From Mycobacterium sp. URHD0025 (GTDB taxonomy: Bacteria; Actinomycetota; Actinomycetes; Mycobacteriales; Mycobacteriaceae): a DNA stretch of 64,000 nt. The stretch is from assembly GCF_000426065.1 (NCBI RefSeq), contig NZ_AUEQ01000009.1, positions 124,001 through 188,000 on the forward strand, in the 5' to 3' direction. Under the pieces are notes generated by a model. That model was not told the DNA's origin. It saw only the letters and a program-made list of their open reading frames with translations, and did not search any database. Each line of letters opens with the position of its first letter. Position 1 is the stretch's first letter. The translations under genes were made by a program, and so were the position numbers. Below are positions 55,381 through 61,208 of this stretch, one piece after another.

Positions 55381-56646
55381 TCACGGTCCCACCAGTGCCA
55401 GGGGAATCACAGCCACGCCATCCGGGCGCCGATATGCGAACTGCCCGGTGTTCACCACGATCCGGTCCACCAACCGATCACCGATCTGACTCTTGAGCCA
55501 GTTGAGATGGCGTACGTCTTTGTCGTCGACTGTTGCCGCCAGCTTCACTTCGATCGCGATCACCCTCATCCCCGGCCCTTCAACGATCAGGTCGATCTCG
55601 TGGTCCCCGTTCTGAGTGCGCAGGTGACCCACAGTCGCCTCAGCAGCCTCCGCGTAGACTCGGATCGACTGTGCGACAAGGGATTCGAATAGTGATCCGA
55701 GCCAAGTGCCCGCAGGCCCCGGAGCGGTGGCCCCGCCGAGCAACGCGTCGACGTCGACGCCGGCCATTGCGGCGGCGAGTGCTGGATCTACAAGGTGATG
55801 CTTGGGCGTCTTCGTCAGCCGCTTGAGCGGAGTGAACGACGGCATCCACGGACTGACCGGATCGAGGATGAACAGTCGTTGCAGATGCTCTCGGTACTGC
55901 GCGACGGTCTGCCTGGCAGGCTTGTCAGACTCGCCTGGAGTGGCCGAGTCGAGGATCACGCTGTACGCGGCGTCCGTTGACGTCGCTGCCCCATATGCCG
56001 CGAGCCAAGCCCGGAGCGCGGCAGGTTGGCGCACCGCCATCCCATTGTCGGGGAGCTCGCGCTCAACGATCCGGCTCAAGTATCCGTTTAGTTGCGCTCG
56101 GCGGACTCGCGGAGGCAGATCTCGGATCCCCGGAAATCCGGAGCGGACGACCTCCTCGGCGTAGTCGGGCAGCGCGACGTCCGTCTGCCCCTCAACCGGC
56201 GTCTGGCTGCCGGTCAGAAGCGCACGCAGCGACACCGCAGGGCTGGTCAACCCACGTTCAGACAGGGACATTGGCCGCATGACCAAGCTGAGGATGCGGC
56301 CCGCACCGGAATGAATTCTGGCGCTCGCCGACGCCTGCGCCGATCCAGTCAGCAGAAATTTTCCGCCTTCAGATGACTGATCGACGCCGCGGCGAACTCG
56401 GTCCCATACCGACGGGAGTAGCTGCCACTCATCGATGAGAACCGGCGGGTCCAGCCGGTCAATAAGTCCGAGATCAGCTGCCAGTACAGATCGTTGCGAA
56501 TCGTCATCCAAATTCAACGTCGACTTGGCACGCTGGGCCGCAGTCGCCGTCTTCCCCACTCCTTTGGCACCCTCGAGCGCGATTGCGCCTGCATGCGGGA
56601 AAAGGTCATCAAGAACCTGGTCAACTACCCGCGGCCGATACCCCAC
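55381..56646 (-). CDS. DUF4143-type ATPase (AAA_14 / DUF4143)
   Basis: 421 residues. Walker A LEGAKGVGKTATAAQR near 24-38, Walker B-like PPVLIDEWQLLPSVWDRVRR, sensor FLLTGSAQASAS, MSLSERG, then the DUF4143 C-terminal half: SRIVERELPDNG, YREHLQRLFILDPVSPW, HHLVDPALAAAMAGV, GSLFESLVAQSIRVYAE and a PD-(D/E)xK-like strand set HEIDLIVEGPGMRVIAIEVKLA. This family is common in accessory DNA; function unsettled. GTG 56646 has a leaderless -10 six bases upstream, embedded in three direct repeats. Confidence 0.87.
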   Translation of the reverse strand: MGYRPRVVDQVLDDLFPHAGAIALEGAKGVGKTATAAQRAKSTLNLDDDSQRSVLAADLGLIDRLDPPVLIDEWQLLPSVWDRVRRGVDQSSEGGKFLLTGSAQASASARIHSGAGRILSLVMRPMSLSERGLTSPAVSLRALLTGSQTPVEGQTDVALPDYAEEVVRSGFPGIRDLPPRVRRAQLNGYLSRIVERELPDNGMAVRQPAALRAWLAAYGAATSTDAAYSVILDSATPGESDKPARQTVAQYREHLQRLFILDPVSPWMPSFTPLKRLTKTPKHHLVDPALAAAMAGVDVDALLGGATAPGPAGTWLGSLFESLVAQSIRVYAEAAEATVGHLRTQNGDHEIDLIVEGPGMRVIAIEVKLAATVDDKDVRHLNWLKSQIGDRLVDRIVVNTGQFAYRRPDGVAVIPLALVGP

Positions 56647-56652
56647 GGACTC

Positions 56653-56658
56653 AATCTA
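56653..56658 (-). promoter_or_regulatory. -10 box (TAGATT), likely leaderless promoter of the DUF4143 ATPase
   Basis: TAGATT on the minus strand ends six bases before GTG 56646. The box overlaps the first 23-bp repeat unit by two bases. Confidence 0.45.
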
Positions 56659-56714
56659 ACAAATCGCAGCACCTCTAACTAACAAATCGCAGGATATCTA
56701 CCTAACAGATCGCA
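56657..56714 (-). repeat. three direct repeats at exact 23-bp spacing upstream of the ATPase gene
   Basis: TAACAAATCGCAG at 56657-56669 and again at 56680-56692, and TAACAGATCGCA at 56703-56714, start exactly 23 bases apart. The intervening bases are partly similar (CACCTCTAAC versus GATATCTACC). Iterated sites at about two helical turns suggest cooperative binding by a regulator, possibly the ATPase product itself. Confidence 0.7.
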
Positions 56715-56812
56715 TCAACTGGTGCCGGACCTCAGAGCCAGCATCAGCGCACCCGTCGCCATTTCTGTTGGAGGCTGACGACCGATTCTGAGGCCGTGCC
56801 AAGCTGGCAGGC

Positions 56813-57178
56813 ATGACAGACGTACGTGAACAGGGCCTGCGAGTCCTCCAGGAGATGGTTCCGCACCTGCCGGCAGGCGTCGTCGAGCCAGACGGATCAT
56901 TCGGCGACGAGATGATGGCCATCGGAGTCGACAATGTCTTCGGTCGGCTGTGGAGCCGCGAAGGGCTGAGCCGGCGTGATCGCAGCCTGGTCACCATGGG
57001 CATTCTGATCGCCCTGCGGGCCACCGACGAGTTCGAGTCACACGTCAGGATCGGCCTGAGAAACGGCCTCACCGAGGACGAGATCGCCGAGGTCATCTAC
57101 CACTCCAGCGGCTACGCCGGATTCCCCAACGCCAACACTGCGATGAAAGCGGCCAAAGGGGTACTCGACGGTTCGTGA
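56813..57178 (+). CDS. carboxymuconolactone decarboxylase-family (AhpD-like) protein
   Basis: 121 residues; helical CMD fold: FGRLWSREGLSRRDRSLVTMGILIALRATDEFESHVRIGLRNGLTEDEIAEVIYHSSGYAGFPNANTAMKAAK in outline, with RSLVTMGIL, HVRIGLRNGLT and EVIYHSSGYAGFP the family hallmarks. It lacks the CxxC of true AhpD. Coupled by GTGA to the hydrolase that follows, so the two probably act in one small catabolic or detoxifying step. Substrate unknown. Confidence 0.85.
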   Translation: MTDVREQGLRVLQEMVPHLPAGVVEPDGSFGDEMMAIGVDNVFGRLWSREGLSRRDRSLVTMGILIALRATDEFESHVRIGLRNGLTEDEIAEVIYHSSGYAGFPNANTAMKAAKGVLDGS

Positions 57179-58047
57179 CCGCAGTAACCCATCACCGGAC
57201 CACCGTCGACGGCATCGACACCTTCTACCGGGCGGCCGGCCCCGTCGACGCTCCGGCGTTACTACTCCCCCACGGCTACCCGGCCTCGTCTTACGTCTAC
57301 CGCAACCTGATGGCGCGCCTGGGCGACCGCTGGCGGCTGATCGCGCCGGATCTACCCGGATTCGGTTACAGCGCAACGCCTTCACCCGACGACTTCGCAT
57401 ACACCTTCACCGCGTACAGCCGTTTCCTCCAGTCCTTCGTCGACGCCATGCACCTGAGCCGCTATGCGATCTGGTTGCACGACTACGGATCTCAATTCGG
57501 CTTCCAGCTCGCCATCGCCAAGCCGGAACGGGTTGCGGGCCTGGTCATCCAGAACGGTGACATCTACGAAGACGCCTTCGGCCCGAAGTACGACTTCCTC
57601 AAGGAATCCTGGAGCAATCCCGGGCCCGAGGCCCGACGCCAGATTGCCCAGCACGTCAGCTTGCACGGTTTCGAAACCGAGTTCCGCGGTGAGCTTCCCG
57701 AGGACGTCGCCGATCGGATCAGCCCCGACCTGTGGACACTGCACTGGTCGCTGATGTCCACACCTGAGCGAATCGCCAATCTGATCCGGCTATTGGAGGA
57801 TCAACCCACGACCCTGGACTGGTTCGCCGACGAACAGGCCTACCTGCGTGAGCGCCAGCCGCCGACATTGATCGTCTGGGGTCCGCACGATGGCTACATG
57901 CCGGAGAAGTCGGCCCGCGCATATCTACGCGATCTGCCCGACGCAGCGATTCACCTGCTCGATGGCGGGCACTGGCTACTGGAAACCCACCTCGACGAGG
58001 TGGTTCCGTTGGTCGACGAGTTCCTGACCACCGTCCACGCCGATTGA
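57175..58047 (+). CDS. alpha/beta hydrolase, epoxide hydrolase/haloalkane dehalogenase-like
   Basis: 290 residues from GTG 57175. HGYPASSYVYRNLM oxyanion motif near 39, nucleophile elbow WLHDYGSQFGFQLA with Asp near 103, DLPGFGYSATP, cap domain, acid in WGPHDGYMPEKSA, His in LDGGHWLLETHLDE. The Asp nucleophile within HDYG places it in the epoxide hydrolase/dehalogenase branch rather than serine esterases. Accessory position next to tRNA-Thr. Substrate unknown. Confidence 0.85.
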   Translation: MTAVTHHRTTVDGIDTFYRAAGPVDAPALLLPHGYPASSYVYRNLMARLGDRWRLIAPDLPGFGYSATPSPDDFAYTFTAYSRFLQSFVDAMHLSRYAIWLHDYGSQFGFQLAIAKPERVAGLVIQNGDIYEDAFGPKYDFLKESWSNPGPEARRQIAQHVSLHGFETEFRGELPEDVADRISPDLWTLHWSLMSTPERIANLIRLLEDQPTTLDWFADEQAYLRERQPPTLIVWGPHDGYMPEKSARAYLRDLPDAAIHLLDGGHWLLETHLDEVVPLVDEFLTTVHAD

Positions 58048-58050
58048 CGC

Positions 58051-58058
58051 AAAAAAAA
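58051..58058 (-). terminator. T-run directly after tRNA-Thr
   Basis: Eight consecutive Ts on the minus strand begin immediately after the encoded CCA. The tRNA's own acceptor helix could serve as the upstream structure for termination. Confidence 0.45.
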
Positions 58059-58134
58059 TGGAGCCACCCAGGGGAATCGAACCCCTGACCTATTCATTAC
58101 GAGTGAATTGCTCTACCGACTGAGCTAGGGTGGC
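58059..58134 (-). tRNA. tRNA-Thr (anticodon CGT)
   Basis: 76 bases read on the minus strand. Acceptor GCCACCC/GGGTGGC pairs perfectly, D arm GCTC-AGTCGGTA-GAGC, anticodon stem ATTCA/TGAAT with loop CTCGTAA (anticodon CGT at 58099-58101), T arm AGGGG-TTCGATT-CCCCT, and CCA is encoded at the 3' end (58059-58061). Located beside the delta-prime gene, as in other mycobacteria. Its 3' end faces the accessory block 53.3-58.05 kb. Confidence 0.97.
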
Positions 58135-58225
58135 GCGCTCGGCGAACCGGGCGGCACGAGTCTACGGCAGCCATGCCCGAGCCTCCAAAGTGATCCCCGA
58201 GTCGCTACGTCCCGCCCTCCGGACG

Positions 58226-59446
58226 TCACCCACGCAGCGCCTGCCCGACAGTGGCCACCATGGCATCGACGGCGAACTTCGGCTTGACGTTGACCGCCAG
58301 AGCTTCGCGACATTCCAGCACGGCCTCGATACAGCGCAGCAGCCGGTCCGGTGGCACGTGAGCAGCCATGGCCTCGACTTTCTCGGCCATGTCCGGGTGA
58401 TTCGCCGTGACACCGCCGGCGCCCGAGGAGACGAGCAGCGCATCACGGAAGTAGGTGGCCAGGTCGATCAGGGCCCGGTCCAGCGCATCGCGGGACGCCC
58501 GGGTCTGCCTCGATTTCTGCCGCCTCTCCAAGTCTTTCAGCGCTCCGGCGGTCCCACGGGTGGTCGCCGCGGTGCCTTTTCCGGTCCCGCCCGCGCCGAG
58601 AGCAGTCTTGAGCTCCTCGGTCTCGGTCTCGTTGCGTCCGACGGTCAACGCCAATGCCTCGGCCTCGGCGACGGCCACCATCTCCTCAGCCGCCGCGTAG
58701 GCCCGCGTCGGCGTCGCTGCGTCCCGGGCCAGCCCGAGCGCCCGTTTGCGACGCTCCCTGGCCTCGGGATCGGTCGCCAGCCGGCGGGCGCGACCCACAT
58801 GCCCGCCGCTGACCGACGCCGCCCAGCGGGCGTCCGCCTCCGGCAGCCCGTCTCCGGAGATCAGGACGTCGGCGATCGCGTCCACCGATGGGGTGGTCAG
58901 CGCGACGTGCCGGCACCGCGAGCGCAATGTGATCGCGATGTCCTCGGGGTCCACCGACGGCGCACACAGCAGGAACACGGTCGACGGTGGCGGCTCCTCC
59001 ACCACCTTGAGCAGCGCGTTGGCCGCGCCTTCGGTGAGCCGGTCGGCATCCTCGATCACGACGATCTGCCACCGTCCGGTCCCGGGGCGGCGCGACGCGA
59101 TCTGGACGATCTCGCGCATGTCCTTGACCGCGATCGACAGCCCCTCGGGCACGATGCGGCGCACATCGGCATGGGTGCCGGCCATCGTCGTCGTGCACGC
59201 CCGGCACTGCCCGCACCCGGGAACCCCGTCAGAGGTGCACTGAAGGGCCGCCGCGAAACACAGCGCCGCCACCGAGCGCCCCGATCCGGGCGGGCCGGTG
59301 ATCAACCAAGCATGTGTCATGGTGCCCACACTGGTGGCGCTGTGCCCCGAATCACTACGGGTGTCACCCCGGGCCGCCATCGCGGCCGCCACCAGCTCCT
59401 GTTCCACCGCGTGCTGGCCTACCAGCCGCGAAAAGACCCCGCTCAT
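58226..59446 (-). CDS. holB: DNA polymerase III subunit delta-prime (clamp-loader)
   Basis: 406 residues from ATG 59446 (TTG 59455 would add three). Clamp-loader AAA+ fold: HAWLITGPPGSGRSVAALCFAAALQC in outline with P-loop GPPGSGRS, zinc cysteines in CTSDGVPGCGQCRAC, EDADRLTEGAANALLKVVEEPP (Walker B-like ED and the DEAD-equivalent), and SRCRHVAL with the SRC motif. Followed by a C-terminal helical domain. Synteny matches Rv3644c. A TACTGT box eight bases upstream of the ATG suggests a leaderless start. Confidence 0.9.
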   Translation of the reverse strand: MSGVFSRLVGQHAVEQELVAAAMAARGDTRSDSGHSATSVGTMTHAWLITGPPGSGRSVAALCFAAALQCTSDGVPGCGQCRACTTTMAGTHADVRRIVPEGLSIAVKDMREIVQIASRRPGTGRWQIVVIEDADRLTEGAANALLKVVEEPPPSTVFLLCAPSVDPEDIAITLRSRCRHVALTTPSVDAIADVLISGDGLPEADARWAASVSGGHVGRARRLATDPEARERRKRALGLARDAATPTRAYAAAEEMVAVAEAEALALTVGRNETETEELKTALGAGGTGKGTAATTRGTAGALKDLERRQKSRQTRASRDALDRALIDLATYFRDALLVSSGAGGVTANHPDMAEKVEAMAAHVPPDRLLRCIEAVLECREALAVNVKPKFAVDAMVATVGQALRG

Positions 59447-59454
59447 CGTCCCCA

Positions 59455-59460
59455 ACAGTA
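59455..59460 (-). promoter_or_regulatory. -10 box (TACTGT), possible leaderless promoter of the delta-prime gene
   Basis: TACTGT on the minus strand ends eight bases before ATG 59446. Shares an 82-base divergent gap with the cyclase promoter. Confidence 0.33.
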
Positions 59461-59516
59461 GTGGTCAAGCCGACACAACCACGTCACAGCAGACGCTCAA
59501 CGTCCCTGCGGCCCGA

Positions 59517-59522
59517 TACGGT
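59517..59522 (+). promoter_or_regulatory. -10 box (TACGGT), likely leaderless promoter of the cyclase
   Basis: TACGGT ends six bases before GTG 59529, and no Shine-Dalgarno is present. Confidence 0.45.
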
Positions 59523-59528
59523 GAACAG

Positions 59529-61133
59529 GTGACCACGGAGCCCATACCGATCGCGCGAATCGGTGCATTCGCGCGGTGGGTGGCGCGTACCCCGTGGCCG
59601 GTGTTCACCCTCGGCATGCTTCAGGCCGACATCATCGGCGCGCTGTTCGTGCTGGGCTTCCTCCGCTTCGGTCTACCACCCGAAGACCGGATCCAGCTCC
59701 AGGATCTTCCGGTCGCCAACCTGGCGGTCTTCCTCGGCTACCTGTTCGTGTCGTTCACCGTCGGCGCCTACCTGGCCCTGCGGCTGCTGATCCCGGTGAT
59801 CCGGTGGCAGCGCCGTGACACGCTGCTGGCCAAGTCCGATCCCGGCATCACCGAGCTCGCCCGCGTGCGAGCGCTGAAGATGCCGTTCTACCGCACCCTG
59901 ATCAGCGTCACGAACTGGTTTCTGGGTTCCATCGTGTTCATCGTGGCCAGCTGGCCGGTCGCCAGTAAATCGGCTCCCGTGGTCCTGGTCGCCACGGCGC
60001 TGGGAGCGACCGCCACCGCGATCATCGGCTACCTGCAGTCCGAGCGCGTGTTGCGGCCGGTCGCGGTCGCCGCGCTGCGCGGCGGGGTGCCGGAGAACTT
60101 CCGCGCTCCCGGGGTGATCCTGCGCCAGGTGCTGACCTGGGTGCTCTCGACAGGTGTGCCGGTCCTGGCCATCGTGTTGGCCCTGGTGGCCAGCAAGTTC
60201 TCGATCCTCACCGCGTCCGCCGATCGGCTGATCACCCCGCTGTTGCTGCTGGCCATCGCGGCGCTGGTGATCGGGCTGGCCGGCACCCTGCTGGTGGCGA
60301 TGTCGATCGCCGACCCGCTGCGTCAGCTGCGCTGGGCACTGGGCGAGGTGCAGCGCGGCAACTACAACGCGCACATGCAGATCTACGACGCCAGTGAGCT
60401 GGGCCTGCTGCAGGCCGGGTTCAACGACATGGTGCGTGAGCTGGCCGAGCGGCAACGGTTGCGTGACCTGTTCGGCCGGTACGTGGGTGAGGACGTGGCC
60501 CGGCGTGCCCTGGAGCGGGGCACCGAGCTGGGCGGTCAGGAACGCGACGTGGCGGTGCTGTTCGTGGACCTGGTGGGGTCGACGCATTTGGCGTCGACCA
60601 TCCCGGCCGCCGAAGTGGTGAACCTGCTCAACGAGTTCTTCCGGGTCATCGTCGACACCGTGAACCGTCACGGTGGATTCGTCAACAAGTTCCAGGGTGA
60701 CGCGGCGCTGGCCATCTTCGGCGCACCCATCGAGCATCCCGACGCCTCGGGCGGCGCGCTGGCCGCGTCCCGCGAACTGCACGACGAGCTGCTCAGCGTG
60801 CTGGGCACCGACACCGAGTTCGGTATCGGGGTCTCGGCCGGACGGGCGATCGCCGGCCACATCGGCGCTCAGGCCCGTTTCGAGTACACCGTGATCGGCG
60901 ACCCCGTGAATGAGGCCGCCCGGCTCACCGAGCTCGCCAAGCTTGAGGAAGGCCACGTGCTGGCCTCGGCCATCGCGGTCAGCGGCGCGCTCGACGCCGA
61001 GGCGTTGTGCTGGGACGTCGGCGAGATCGTCGAGTTGCGTGGGCGCACCGTGCCCACCCAGTTGGCCCGCCCGGTGAACCTGGTGCTGCCGCGCCATCTG
61101 GAGCGCGAAACGCAGAGCGACGCCACGGGCTAG
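59529..61133 (+). CDS. membrane adenylate cyclase, class III, with HAMP domain (Rv3645-like)
   Basis: 534 residues from GTG 59529. Six N-terminal membrane segments, a HAMP linker (SIADPLRQLRWALGEVQRGNY in outline, about 255-310), then a class III cyclase domain: metal Asp in VAVLFVDLVGSTHLAS, NKFQGDAALAIFGAP with Lys/second Asp, GVSAGRAIAGHIG, and TVIGDPVNEAARLTELAK with the Asn-Arg transition-state residues. Makes cAMP at the membrane; I recall Rv3645 as a major cAMP source in M. tuberculosis. Conserved beside topA, on which it converges. Confidence 0.92.
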   Translation: MTTEPIPIARIGAFARWVARTPWPVFTLGMLQADIIGALFVLGFLRFGLPPEDRIQLQDLPVANLAVFLGYLFVSFTVGAYLALRLLIPVIRWQRRDTLLAKSDPGITELARVRALKMPFYRTLISVTNWFLGSIVFIVASWPVASKSAPVVLVATALGATATAIIGYLQSERVLRPVAVAALRGGVPENFRAPGVILRQVLTWVLSTGVPVLAIVLALVASKFSILTASADRLITPLLLLAIAALVIGLAGTLLVAMSIADPLRQLRWALGEVQRGNYNAHMQIYDASELGLLQAGFNDMVRELAERQRLRDLFGRYVGEDVARRALERGTELGGQERDVAVLFVDLVGSTHLASTIPAAEVVNLLNEFFRVIVDTVNRHGGFVNKFQGDAALAIFGAPIEHPDASGGALAASRELHDELLSVLGTDTEFGIGVSAGRAIAGHIGAQARFEYTVIGDPVNEAARLTELAKLEEGHVLASAIAVSGALDAEALCWDVGEIVELRGRTVPTQLARPVNLVLPRHLERETQSDATG

Positions 61134-61146
61134 CCAAGTCGCCGAA

Positions 61147-61194
61147 TGGCCACTTGATGCACGCCTTTTCGCGGATCGCGTGCCACAACTGGCC
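61147..61194. terminator. bidirectional hairpin between the cyclase and topA
   Basis: TGGCCA..GCACGC (61147-61164) pairs with GCGTGC..TGGCC (61178-61194) with an internal loop of six unpaired bases on each side. It sits in the 75-base gap between two converging genes, the usual place for a shared terminator. Confidence 0.5.
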
Positions 61195-61208
61195 GCTCGG
61201 CGCAGAGG

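Noticed and set aside
58059..58134. Duplicate of the tRNA 3' end marking an island boundary (att site)
   Set aside because: I looked for a second copy near 53.3 kb and elsewhere in the accessory block and found none.
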